Part shown: piece by piece, positions 21,400-32,069 of the stretch
Layout: every line of letters starts with the position of its first letter
Position numbering within the stretch: position 1 is the stretch's first letter
Assembly: GCA_035610835.1 (NCBI GenBank)
Contig: CM069457.1
Location: 24,918,658 to 24,982,657, forward strand
DNA length: 64,000 nt
Source of the DNA: Ophiura sarsii
Lineage: Eukaryota > Echinodermata > Ophiuroidea > Amphilepidida > Ophiuridae
Direction of reading: 5' to 3'
Notes under the pieces: model-generated
What the model was told of the DNA's origin: nothing
The model's input: the letters and a program-made list of their open reading frames with translations, nothing else
Databases searched by the model: none
Program-made: the position numbers and the translations under genes

Positions 21400-23015
21400 T
21401 GATGTTTCATTATATTTTTACTTACATATCATTATTTTGTTTATTAACGCGAGTCTTTTTTTTTTAAATCTAAAAGGCATTATTATGTGATATTTTCCAG
21501 GGGCGCCCTCTATTCATCGATTTTTTTTAGAAACAAGATTTTCTTGCAGATTTACATTTCTGGTCATAAATCATAAAGATATTCTGATTCACAGCAGGGC
21601 GATGTGATTCCTAATTAGGTCAAATAAAATAAAACTAGTTTCTCGTCCTTTGAATATTTGTTTATATTCCAATTATGTTATGCAACTGTTGCTTCATATC
21701 ACTCAATCTTTACACGTATGTATAATCTGCATGACAGGTCTAAGTCCCAACGAATAGCTGCAGATCAATTGTTTATTTATTCATTAATAAATCAAAATGT
21801 TCTACTATTATTTTTGTCCGTAGACCCCTAGTACTTTTAATTACGCGTTGTTAAGTACATTTCTTTATTTCCATTACAACCGTCTAAACGACGATTGTCT
21901 TTTTGAAGACTCTTCTTGTTTTGGTTTGCCTTAACGTCAATAATGACAACATTACAAATACATTATATGCCTAAGAATCAATAACTATAACCGTATAATG
22001 CAAATTAAACGTTTTATTAATAACCATAAATAAGCCAAGTAATGTTCCTACTGTCTGCTCTGTATATGCGGCATCAGATATAGGGGACGTTATGTAAAGA
22101 TAACATGAACGAACATCTCCGTGAAATGAAATTAAAGGTATGGAACATGTAGCACCAGACTCGTGCTTTCCAAATAAATAACCTGATACGGCAAAGAAGA
22201 TTGTACCCCATCATGCTTAATAGCGCCCCTACAGTACCAGCAGGGCTTATCACCAAAACAAATAGTGCACACATGTGTTAAAGTAATTAACAGCTGGAGG
22301 TCGTCTGACCTCTACCATAGTAATACATGTACAGATAGGAAAAATTTTACCACAAATATGAAGAAGTTGAATCCCAACTAAAACTTGTATTTTTAAAAAT
22401 ATAGGGTCTTTAAGAAAATCAAGAGAGAACTGTATTAAAGACACATCAATCATATTACTTGCAACAGTATTTTCTTAAAGACCCTCGTTTAACAACTTTA
22501 TAAGCATTTCCTTGCACTGTAATGTCAATGGGAACCAGTAGACACTGGTGACAGAAATCAGTGGTCATGTGATGAAAGTGAAGCATCCTAGGGTGCATCA
22601 AGAAATCTTCTTTGCCGATACGGTGACCCTCTGAACATTGGTAGCAGAAACCCCTACTCGAGTGTTGCCTCCCCACTAGCCTGAAATTGTGTCCTTAGCC
22701 ATCTGAACCTTAGTAGCAGAGACCCTGCTCTAGTGTTGTGGAGGTAATGGTATATCCCCCATGCGTATTTATCTTGACGCAAGCACCAAAAAGACCAAAT
22801 AGTTTCTCGAGAGGCAACAAGTTTGGTGGTCACTTAACCATACTTGATGTAATAATTATGATCTTATAGTGAATTGACAGCCGGTTTATAAAACTGACCA
22901 ATCTCAGCTTTAGGTGACCTGTCACTATAATCCAGAATTTAAATTGATATATTGTAGAAAAACAACTCTGTTGGAGGGGGCATGAACGTTTATCTGAGGG
23001 CCCTTCTGGGTAATC
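21400..23015. other. Intergenic; half of a foldback element at 21468-21600
   Basis: 21468-21600 (ATTATGTGATATTTTCCAG, GCGCCCTCTATTCAT, TTTCTTGCAGATTTACATTT) matches the left arm of the foldback at 49646-49934, but its partner arm is absent. The remainder shows no gene or repeat I can identify. Confidence 0.45.
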
Positions 23016-23266
23016 GTAACACTTTCCACTCGGCTATTTAGTTTACCATATTGTACAAAACAGATATTTCAGAAACCTTTCCCAACTTTCAAAGTCTTAT
23101 CTCAAGAATTACTGAACCAATACTAGGCGTGTTTGTACTTATTGTATTGCATTTCTCATGGTGATTCCGAATGTGGTGATGCATGTCATTAATTGTGATA
23201 TTTTTTATGCATTTTGTGAAAGTTTGGAATGTCGTCTGCAGCCGCCTGCCGCGTGGAAAGTGTTAA
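23016..23266. mobile_element. piggyBac-like MITE, full-length copy
   Basis: The left end is GTAACACTTTCCACTCGGC, and the right end is GCCGCGTGGAAAGTG followed by TTAA (23263-23266). It is a close relative of the copies at 1397, 4297 and 17929. Confidence 0.65.
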
Positions 23267-23483
23267 GATAATTGGACACTCTAGTGCTGTTACACTCGCG
23301 ATGGAGCTAGTGCTAGGTAAATGACAAAGCACTTGGATTTGCGGTCGCACAGCACATAAATTAGAAGTAGGGGGTGGGGTACAGCGCCATTTTGTCCCGA
23401 AGCAATGGTTATGACGTCATATTTCTGTCGAACTCTTGTATTGGATTTACGTGCAAAATATATGCCCTCGTCATCATACTTTC

Positions 23484-23575
23484 CCAGGTGTGCAGTTCAT
23501 TTTAAATTTCAGATGTTCTAAAATGGATGGTTTTTTAACCAATTCGAGAAAGAAAATCGAACTGCACACCTCAGA
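23484..23575. repeat. Inverted repeat, AGGTGTGCAGTTC arms
   Basis: AGGTGTGCAGTTCATTTTA at the left is answered by the complement of CGAACTGCACACCT at the right. The 78-codon frame crossing it has no recognisable content. Confidence 0.5.
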
Positions 23576-23775
23576 ATTGCTAAAAAATGCTTTAAACAAG
23601 TCCACTTTGTGTGCCTTTGAACAGAATGTCTGCCGGGAATGTAGAATTTATACACAGCGCATTAACCCATGACCCCGGTGCATGTTCGCTGTGTATAACA
23701 GATTGTAACATGAATAATGCAACACGCACGTCATCCGTCACGACACATCATCGTATGGTCGAGCAGTGATTGGGT

Positions 23776-23932
23776 AAGGGTATGGTGTATAAGTCCCAAG
23801 TATGCAAATGACGATAATGAGATTTATTCCGTTGTTGAGTACTGGGTAGATGTGCGGTAGAGCATGACATTGTATTCAGTGAGCTCATTTGCATACGTGG
23901 GACTTCTACACCATACCGCTACCAATGATTGT
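23776..23932. repeat. Foldback, GGTATGGTGTA arms
   Basis: GGTATGGTGTATAAGTCCCA and AGTATGCAAATGA are matched inverted by TCATTTGCATACGTGGGACT and TCTACACCATACC, giving arms of about 33 bp. Confidence 0.7.
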
Positions 23933-24126
23933 GGACCGTATAAATGACGCCGGTTTTTTGTGTTCGAAAATGTCAACGTTTTTTACCGTTCTTTCAAAAA
24001 TGAGGAGTATTATAACATTACAAACACATTTTGTGCGAGAGAAACACACAAATTTGGCAAAAATGGCACAATAAAAATCCATTCGTTATAAATAAATGGA
24101 TATGGATAATTAATAAAACTATCATG

Positions 24127-24610
24127 GGATGGGATGGTGTTGGGGGTGGGGTGGGTGTGATATTCAGTTGCAAGCAGAATTTAATAGCGAGTAGCCTTAC
24201 TGGTATTTCATCATTATTACCATGATTACAAGCTCATCGCGGGCGTCTATTGCGTTAAATGTCAGGTTGGTGGGGGTTGGGTGATGGTTGGATGGGGTGG
24301 GGTGGTGTTGGGGTGGGGTAGGTGTCATATTCAGTTTCAAGCAGAATTCAATAGCGAGTAGCCTTACTGGTATTTCACCATTATTACCATGATTACAAGC
24401 TCATCGCGGGCGTCTATTGCGTTAAATGTCAGGTTGGTGGGGGTTGGGTGATGGTTGGATGGGGTGGGGTGGTGTTGGGGTGGGGTAGGTGTCATATTCA
24501 GTTTCAAGCAGAATTCCATAGCGAGTAGGCCTACTAGTATTTCACCGGGGGTATTTCACCATTATTACCATGATAACAAACTCATCGCAGATAAGTCGCG
24601 GGCGTTGATT
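24127..24610 (+). repeat. G-rich tandem repeat, about 168-bp period
   Basis: Units share TCATCGCGGGCGTCTATTGCG (24235, 24402, diverged at 24596), a GGTTGGATGGGGTGGGGTGG block, TTCAAGCAGAATT and TACCATGAT. The GGGG-rich part repeats at about 24125, 24270 and 24460. Its runs of G could form quadruplexes on the plus strand. Plus-strand frames here are low-complexity shadows. Confidence 0.75.
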
Positions 24611-24617
24611 GCGTTAA

Positions 24618-25404
24618 GGGGGACTCAAGGAAGTCCATTTTTGAATTTTGTGAATGCTGTAATTATTAAACTATTAATCAAATGCATATAAAAGTATAAT
24701 TTTTTAAGGGATTTGGGTCAGAGAATCCATTTTTGGCATCAATTTTGACAAAAAAATGTTGATTTTTTGAAAAGAAATCACAAAAAATCACTTTGTTGAC
24801 CAAATTTATTTGGGACAAGCTAACCCATTTTTTGTGTGTGTAAGAAATGACCAAAATTGCTTGATTATACTATTAAGACACTAATCTAGTGCAGATTTTC
24901 TCATTTTTTGCACTTTTTGGTCAAAATTTCAAAAAATACAGCTTTAAAAGATAAAATGAGAATATTGGCACTCGATTAGTGTCCTAATAGTACAATCAAG
25001 CAATTTTGGGCATTTTTTACTTTAAAATAATGTTGTCAGCCTGTCCCCAAAAAAAATTGGTCAAAAAGTGAATGTTGTGATTTTCTCAAAAATTCAACAT
25101 TTTTGGTAAACATTTTTACTAAATTTGGATTCTCTGATCTATTTCCTTTCCAAAAATGTTTACTTTTATAGCTGCATTGAAAAATGGTGGATGTTACAAT
25201 CTAAGTGCGGATAGGTTTGCGCTAGAAATTGGCAGCACCCTAGTTGATGCGGCCTGATTCTGATGATTCACCAGCAGCGAAATTACAGCGCTTTGATCAC
25301 TTTGGAAAGGCGCTATATAAATACTTATTATTATATGCATTTGATTAATAGTTCAATAATTTGCAAACATCAAAACTCAAATCAAAAACTTCCTTGAGTC
25401 CCCC
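24618..25404. mobile_element. Foldback MITE with TTAA target site
   Basis: The ends are GGGGGACTCAAGGAAGT and its complement, flanked by TTAA (24614-24617, 25405-25408). Long arms mirror each other, for example GGATTCTCTGA versus TCAGAGAATCC and GCATTTGATTAATAGTT versus its complement. The right arm is interrupted by the insertion at 25171-25332. Confidence 0.75.
25171..25332 (+). mobile_element. SINE or LINE 3' tail nested in the foldback
   Basis: This 162-bp block splits the right arm of the 24618-25404 element between ACTTTTATA and TATGCATTTG. It ends CTTTGGAAAGGCGCTATATAAAT followed by TTATTATTA, the tail style of CR1/L2-type LINEs and their SINEs. The same GCGCTATACAAAT...TTATTATTATTA tail ends the LINE relic near 31151. 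Confidence 0.65.
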
Positions 25405-25998
25405 TTAAATGTTTCGCTTAATTCAATGCTCTGATTTTTCATTGCTTTTGCTGGTCAGCACTGGCATCTAAATCCACTTATGAAGACGCGTCATGTGTAA
25501 TGGGGGATTAATACAAAAGTACAAGTCTATGCGAAACGCTTTTTTTTCTTTCTTTTTTAAAGTCCGAGTGAGTGGTCCGAAAACACGAAAAAAGGACAAA
25601 AAAGTTGGTTTGATTAAGACAGTTGGACAATTTAAGAAAGAAAATTTGAAAAATAGAAATTTTGATTTTTTTAATTCTTTTGGTACAGGGGTTCGTTCTG
25701 TCAGTATTGTGGTAAATCAACTTGCTCAAAAACCATGTTAAATTATTGTTTAATGTAAGTTCTGATTTACGCCCCCCACCCCCCGCTTAACTTAAATACA
25801 ATTTACTCTAAGCCGACCGTGTGAATCGGTCCGGCACCGGTGACGATCGCCAACATTGCCTCTAAGTCCGACGTGCATAATATAACTGTCCGCCGCCCAT
25901 CTTTATCTTTGCCCTCCCCCCACTTCCGTTTACGGACAACTAAACATGGTTTCAAATACATTTCCTCTACGGCCAAGCATGCGCATCCGTCCACCGCC

Positions 25999-26000
<2 letters not shown>

Positions 26001-26030
<30 letters not shown>
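26001..26030 (+). repeat. Run of 30 cytosines
   Basis: An uninterrupted C tract followed by ACCGACACCCCC. It produces a spurious proline-rich plus-strand frame (25840-26184). The length may be affected by sequencing or assembly. Confidence 0.9.
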
Positions 26031-26512
26031 ACCGACACCCCCGATAAATACGCCACCGCAGATTTACACCGTCGACATTGCCTATAACGCAACGTTTGTC
26101 AGCATTTGCCCACCGCCAATCCCCCTTCCTATTATAGCCGGATTCGATTGTGAAGGTCGTTTTAATTTACAAACACAAAATTAAGATTAAAGTGACTATG
26201 ACATCGTTAATTTTTTTTTTTAAATATGGAAAAAATCACTTTAAAAAAAATCAGCAACACGCTCCGATGACGTAAAATGAATGCTGCACATCTATATAGT
26301 CATTGCTCCGTAGTGAAGCAAGCGACACGTATCGAATGAGGCTATTGTAATATAATTATTGGCTATGTAGGCCTTTGTTCACGTTTGCACACATTCCAAT
26401 TCATAATAGACAAAAATGACCTTTTTTGAAACTCATTATCTCACGAACAAAGGTTGTAGTATTTTTAAATTAAAAAAACCCGTAAACAACCTTTAAAAAA
26501 AAGAACCGATGA

Positions 26513-27745
26513 AAAAAGTTCCTGCGATTCCAATCTGGCAGAGAAAATATCCAAATTTCTCTTTTAATTAAAATAAAATATCGAATAATATTTCATCTAC
26601 AACATAACAAGAGAGGGCAGACTGATATCACTTAATTGGAAAATCACTAGTAATATCTACCCACCCCACAAAAATCCTTCTGCATGAAATGAAAATAGAA
26701 AATAATGATGTATGTGATATTTGTAATGAATTATGTTGAAGACTTTTTCTTTTTCGGTAAGGTGATACAACCAATATGGTTAAAAGCAAATACCAGTATA
26801 CCTTTAGGGAGCAGTTCCATTTGTACGCGATAAAAATTGCGAGAATGTTCCGGGGCCCCGATGAGTTTTTTATCAGGCCCCGATGAGATTTTTATCGCGT
26901 ACAGTTGCGAGTAGCAAAGGATTATTTATCGAGTAGCGTATTACCGCTTGTTTAAATATAACGAAAGATAAGTGGTCGGTATGTAAATAGAGCTTCGGGT
27001 TATTTATTCTAGTTGTAAGGTACAAGTTCAGCATTTCATGTTTTTAGAGATAATGTTATTGATTATGGATGTTTAACGTAAATTGTATTATGTTCGTGTA
27101 TTTGCTAAACAATGTCCCGCTCTATTTGCTAAACATACCCCAGGGTATGGCAGAGGCCTCGTATCGGGCCCCGATGTCTATTTTATCGGGGCCTGATGAC
27201 TATTTTATCGCGTATCAACTTGAAAAACATAGGGTCCAAAACATATCAGGCCCCGATACAGTCGCGATAAATTTATCGCGTACAAATGGAACTGTTCCCT
27301 TACAAGCATCAAAACGTTTAATTTGAACACATTTTGAAGTTCATTTTGGGTTTCAGCAATGTAATGACAAAATACTGAGAGATTTTATAACTAGCATTAT
27401 TATGATAGCGAAATTGTCAATAAGTAAATTTAGATATGGGCATCATCCCAATCTTTTATTGCTTTTCAAATCAGAATTGAGCTTCAGAACATTAAATGAG
27501 ATATAAGTAGCATCAATTCACATTAGTTGTGCGTAATAATGAGATGTATGACTTGAAATAACATCATGTTTTGAAGCTATATGAGTAATAGTAAAAATAT
27601 GTAATAGGTTTGTTATTAAAACTGAACATGTTGATATGTGATTGTGATATATAGAAAAAGAGTGACTATTCTGTAATCATGAAGAATTTGTCACTGATGA
27701 AGGAATGGTGATTGTTAAACTTAAAAGATAATAAGATTTTTAAAT
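26513..27745 (+). pseudogene. L1/Tx1-like LINE 3' fragment, interrupted
   Basis: 26513-26805 matches the C-terminal coding part of the LINE at 57960-58260: the TGGCAGAG...CCAAATTTCTCTTTTAATT block, AGAGAGGGCAGACTGATATC and the GTATGTGATATTTGTAATGAA zinc-binding segment. 27303-27745 matches its 3' untranslated part (58265-58780). It is 5'-truncated, carries stops and frameshifts, and is split by the MITE at 26817-27299. Confidence 0.7.
26817..27299. mobile_element. Harbinger-like MITE with TTA target duplication
   Basis: Both ends carry GGGA(G/A)CAGTTCCATTTG followed by TACGCGATAAA as inverted repeats. The insertion is flanked by TTA (26814-26816 and 27300-27302). Inside, CAGGCCCCGATGA and GGGGCCCCGATGA motifs repeat in both orientations. 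The three-base TTA duplication suggests the PIF/Harbinger type. The 85-codon frame inside is not a gene. Confidence 0.7.
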
Positions 27746-27749
27746 ATCG

Positions 27750-27784
27750 AGCGGGACCTGAGCGTGGCGCGGGTATCCCGCTAG
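27750..27784 (+). mobile_element. Helitron-like 3' terminus
   Basis: GAGCGGGACCTGAGCGTGGC, then GCGGGTATCCCG, then CTAG followed by T. It abuts the end of the LINE relic and appears truncated, since no Helitron body precedes it. Confidence 0.5.
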
Positions 27785-28454
27785 TGATCATAAACAACAA
27801 AACTTGCAGTGTTAAATTTGCATCAGTTTCTTGATGTAAAAGATATCTTATGTGCTGAAATCCTGTCATCTTAGATGACATGATTTCGTTTGGTACTGGA
27901 GGTTCCGTAAATACAGTGTTTAGGGAGTTCAATGCTTAGCATTTAAGCACTTTCTTATAATCTAACGGCCGAGTGAACCAATGGCGAGTATAACTGAGGA
28001 ATAGCGCTAGTGAGTGAGAGGTAAGTGAGAGGTAAGTCATAATTTTGAGAGCGCCAAACCGGAGTAAGCAACTAGGCTAGTAAACACCGATTACTTTACA
28101 CTAAATCGTATACCTGCCCAGACCCAAGATGAAGTTGGAGCATATATAGTTTATGCTGCTGCAACTATCGTTGCTAAATAGTTTGCAAGGTGTACGCTGT
28201 CATGGTTGCCATGGTTATGTTGATGAAACAGGTTACTTTAGTCAAAACATTTGCTTGCATTAAGTGAACAATCAAATCAAATCAAAATTTATCAAGCAAT
28301 AATATACCATAGATATAAGTTCAATGAAGCTATCAAGAGATACATGATAGATAAATAAATAGGTAAGTAAAAAAATAAAAATATTAACGCATGGGCCTTT
28401 ATAGTTTATAAAAAAATGACATACAAATGATGTTACACTAATCCACAAGCTAGT

Positions 28455-28560
28455 TTAATAATAATAAAAATAATAATAATAATAAGGAATACACGGGGAT
28501 CGAACCCGTGTTTGTTGATTGGTAACATGGACAACATATACGCAATCGACGAGCGTTTAG
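28455..28560 (-). repeat. TAA microsatellite and tRNA-like B box (reversed)
   Basis: 28455-28487 is a TAA/AAT simple repeat. Read on the minus strand, the adjacent block gives ACACGGGTTCGATCCCCGTGT. That is a perfect T-arm with the internal promoter B box, but the rest of the cloverleaf is poorly formed. Best read as a tRNA-derived SINE ending in an A/T-rich tail. Confidence 0.45.
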
Positions 28561-28675
28561 TGTGATAACTTTATTATTTAACCATTGATCCATTAATTTA
28601 CCACGAACGGATTTTTATCGTGACATTTTTGCTATTTTATACCGTTCAAAATGTGTTTGTAATACAATTATAGTA

Positions 28676-29284
28676 AAGGGTTCAACAAAAGAAAGTATAC
28701 CACTTTGTTTATGTCATTTTGAGTAACTTTCAATTTGTTTTCGTCCAAACAGGCCAGATAGGCATTTAGATGAATCTGTTAGGCATAATTTGATACCAAA
28801 TTTGCCTCCTAACAACAAAGATAAACCATAATTAGCACCATTTAAAGGAAAATATCCCATTTTCAAAAGTCGCATTTCCAATACACAGCACGAGAAGAAT
28901 AGGCCAATTGTTAACACACACATATGCCGTATTTATCCCGTACTGATCACCGCGCATATCCCTCAATGCGCGGGCTAATTCAAATGTAAACTGATGCATG
29001 GGTGAAGGATTTGAATGTAAAGGAATGTTGTGGATGGGGAAAACATGGACAGATTAACCAAATCTTCTCGCGCTGTGTATTGGAAATGCGACTTTTGAAA
29101 ATGGGATATTTTCCTTTAAATGGTGCTAATCATGGTTTATCTTTGTTGTTAGGGGTAAATTTGGTAGCAAATTATGCCTAAAAGATTTATCTAAATGCCT
29201 ATCTAGCCTGTCTGGTCAAAAACAAATTGAAAGTTACTCAAAATGACATAAACAAAGTGGTATACTTTCTTTTGTTGAACCCTT
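28676..29284. mobile_element. Foldback MITE, second copy of the 5175-5750 family
   Basis: It has the same AAGGGTTCAACAAAAGAAAG ends, with TA flanks at 28674-28675 and 29285-29286. The arms mirror each other through TTTAAATGGTGCTAATCATG. The central loop differs from the other copy. Confidence 0.75.
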
Positions 29285-29289
29285 TATAT

Positions 29290-30115
29290 AGCCCTTATTT
29301 TGAAAGAATGGTAATTTTTTTGAAATTTTCGAACACAAAAAATACGTCATTTTTACGTATTTGATTGCTCGACTGGACGTGGTGTGACGTGTTGCATTAT
29401 TCATGTTATTTAAATAAACGTTTGACGTAGCTAGTGACAACACACTTTTATAGTTCTCCGGAACACCATTCGTGTCATTATGATTGCTGTTGGATACATG
29501 TACACACGTTTGACGCTTGTAACAGCTTTTTTGAACTGGGACGGTGTTAATTTATTTGGATATTTACCTCTCGCTAGTTACAGTTAGGGTTTAAGTATAT
29601 TTGCGAAGTAGCTTACATCGCTCGTAAGTTACGCCAGTTTGGTGCACTCGGCTGTAAGTATTTTTTAAACCCGTGTGTCGTCACTAATCTTTCCTCCGGT
29701 TTGAAACATTGACACAGTGAATATGTCATTTTCGTCATCATTTTGTTATGACCTGACTAATTGAAAAGCAAATAATTTGTTTGACCCCCCCTACTGAATT
29801 TTGATTATTTGTATGACTCGCCCCCAACCTCCTCCTCTACACACCCCACATATTGGATGTTTAATTAATTATTTATAACATGGCAAATATTTTCAATATA
29901 CATAAAACTTTACCGTTTATTGCTTACAACTTCAATAGATATTGCACTACCAACGTAGCAATGATGAATATACAAAAACCATTGAAATTATAAGAGCAGA
30001 TGGTAGATCTGCTCAAATCAAAGTAATAAACAGATAAATTGTTTATTGACTGACAGCGACGTGAAGTTGTGTATCATAAAAGTATAAATGTATGTACGAG
30101 TTGTTTGTAAAACGG
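29290..30115. other. Intergenic, no gene seen
   Basis: The block around 29365-29410 (GATTGCTCGACTGG, GACGTGTTGCATTATTCATG) recurs inverted at 23700-23770, so part of it is repeat-derived. Nothing else could be assigned. Confidence 0.4.
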
Positions 30116-30120
30116 CAATA

Positions 30121-30649
30121 AGGTGAGAGCCTATGGCTAATCTACACATTAGAAAGTTTCTCGACAGAAAATCAACTGAAATGCTGGTACATGCATTTAT
30201 TACATGTCGCTTAGATCAATGTAACAGTCTTTTACACGGCCTTCCAAATTCGCAGATAAACAAGCTTCAAAGAATTCAGAACTCTGCTGCAAGATTAATC
30301 ACTCTTTCACGCAAACATGATCACATAACTCCAACTCTCCGTGATCTGCACTGGCTGCCTATCAAGTATCGTATTGTGTATAAAATATTACTTCTGACTA
30401 TGTCTTCATGGTACTGCGCCAATCTATCTTCAAGATCTAAACAAACAATATACACCTTCACGCAATCTTCGTTCTTCATCTCTATCGCGTCTTGTCTGCT
30501 CTTCAACGTCTACTCAGTATGGTCAACGTTCCTTCTCTGTGTCAGCTGCAGAACTCTGGAATAATATTCCACTTCATGTGAAAAATGCAGAGACTATATT
30601 TCAGTTTAAGAAATCCTTAAAGACTCATTTGTTCACAAAGGCTTTTTAA
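30121..30649 (+). pseudogene. CR1/jockey-type LINE ORF2 C-terminus, frameshifted
   Basis: The frame encodes the region just after the reverse transcriptase of CR1/jockey-type LINEs: LDQCNSLLHGLPNSQINKLQ, RIQNSAARLI, DHITPTLRDLHWLPIKYRI, VYKILLLT. Near 30397 the frame shifts and continues as LHGTAPIYLQDL, YTPSRNLRSSSLSRLV, FSVSAAELWNNIPLHVK and FKKSLKTHLFTKAF, stopping at 30649. The catalytic RT motifs and endonuclease are absent, so this is a 5'-truncated dead copy, as is usual for LINEs. Confidence 0.8.
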
Positions 30650-31151
30650 TTGTAGTCCATATCCATGTATTTGTTTGTTATTATGTTTTTATGTTAAAGG
30701 GACATTAAGTGGTGTTGAAAAGTTTAAATGTTTAAAAATTTACTTCAGAATTCAAGATGAACATTAAAAATTGCCATTATTGTTGTTTCTACTAACAAAA
30801 AACACAGCAAAACTAGATTAAAACAATATCATCGCTATTTATTGAAAAACGCCCTCTATGCTAATATGGTTCACGTTATGTATCACGCGTACTGCACGGG
30901 GATACTGTCGGACGTAAAATGCTGGTCCCGCGGGACCAGCATTTTTAGAATCGACGTTTTCTTGTACAAAGAGAGCTGATTTTTCTTAATCCTTATAGGT
31001 GTAAGTTCATACATGTAATACAATTATAAAAATAAACTAATCTCAGTTTTTATCATAATTGAGAGCGCTGCCTCCAACACATCTCTTAGTGTCCCTTGCT
31101 TAGGGATCTCGATGTTAGGCGCTATACAAATATGGTTATTATTATTATTAT
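30650..31151 (+). mobile_element. LINE 3' region with inserted MITE (30698-31101)
   Basis: After the ORF2 stop, a segment opens AAGGGACATTAAGTG and closes CTTAGTGTCCCTT, an inverted pair typical of a MITE inserted in the LINE tail. A related segment is at 63460-63710 (shared AACACAGCAAAAC, CATCGCTATTTATTGAA, AACGCCCTCTATG, ACCAGCATTTTTA). The LINE then ends with GGCGCTATACAAATATGG and a TTATTATTA tail. Confidence 0.6.
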
Positions 31152-31215
31152 TAATCTACACATTAGGTTTCATGCCAAACGGTTTTAAAATAATTTTCTT
31201 CCTAGTTCCATTATA

Positions 31216-31445
31216 CACTGAGCCAAAAAAGAAACTTATAAAAAAAAAAAACTTATAAAATTTTAACAGATCACCAAATAAAATTCTGTGCATGAAAATG
31301 TACCAAATTTGGATACAATATTATTAGTAATATTAGTAATATTGTATCCAAATTTGGTACATTTTCATGCACAGAATTTTATTTGGTGATCTGTTAAAAT
31401 TTTATATGTTTCTTTTTTTTTATAAGTTTCTTTTTTGGCTCAGTG
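31216..31445. mobile_element. Near-perfect palindromic MITE, TA target site
   Basis: CACTGAGCCAAAAAAGAAAC begins the element and its complement ends it, flanked by TA (31214-31215, 31446-31447). The arms are almost identical for over 100 bases, meeting at TATTAGTAATATTAGTAATA. The high arm identity suggests recent activity. Tc1/mariner type by target site. Confidence 0.8.
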
Positions 31446-31559
31446 TATATGTGTCAACATTTCAACGGGCTATTTTTAATTAGAATCATAGCAGCGGTAA
31501 GCATGACGAAGAAATAATATTGATTCTATCGAAATTATTTAAGTTAATGAGGGGAAACA

Positions 31560-31744
31560 TGACATTTCGCCGGTAATAAATCATCTAAGATTTTGTCAAC
31601 CGCTGACTATGTGGTCCATTTTCAGGGTTATGAAGGTTAGTTTATGCCCTTGTGGCATAATTATGTCCTTTGCAGTCTTCTAATTGGACCAAATAGTGGT
31701 AAATAAGACACATCATTTGATGGTTTATTACCGGCGAAATGTCA
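31560..31744. repeat. Inverted repeat, GACATTTCGCCGG ends
   Basis: GACATTTCGCCGGTAATAAA at the left and its exact complement at the right enclose about 140 bases of AT-rich sequence. Confidence 0.7.
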
Positions 31745-31923
31745 AATCACCGGTCCAAAAGTGTTAAGGGATGGGAACATAATGTGTATTCTTATGCTTC
31801 GATACCAAAGTTGTCTTGCTAGCTCAGTTAGGAAAAGTCTAATATTATTACATACAATCACTTCCACCACCGCTATTTTTGCATGGTTCGAAAGTAACAT
31901 AACATAACATAACAATGAGTATC

Positions 31924-32069
31924 AGGGGCCGGTACGCTTAATTTCTTTCTGCAACTATAACGGGATGCATCCCATTGTGTTACTACGCTACTACGCTTTA
32001 TTCCGTGTATCGATCTGTTGTCTATTGCATCCCGTTATAGTTGCATAAAGAAAATACGCGGCCGGTACT
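31924..32069. repeat. Foldback, GGGGCCGGTACGC ends
   Basis: Arms of about 45 bases (GGGGCCGGTAC, TTTCTTTCTGCAACTATAAC, GGGATGCA and their complements) leave a small loop, making a stable hairpin. Confidence 0.7.

Noticed and set aside
25840..26184. Proline-rich protein of 114 residues
   Set aside because: The prolines come from a run of 30 cytosines; nothing else supports coding.
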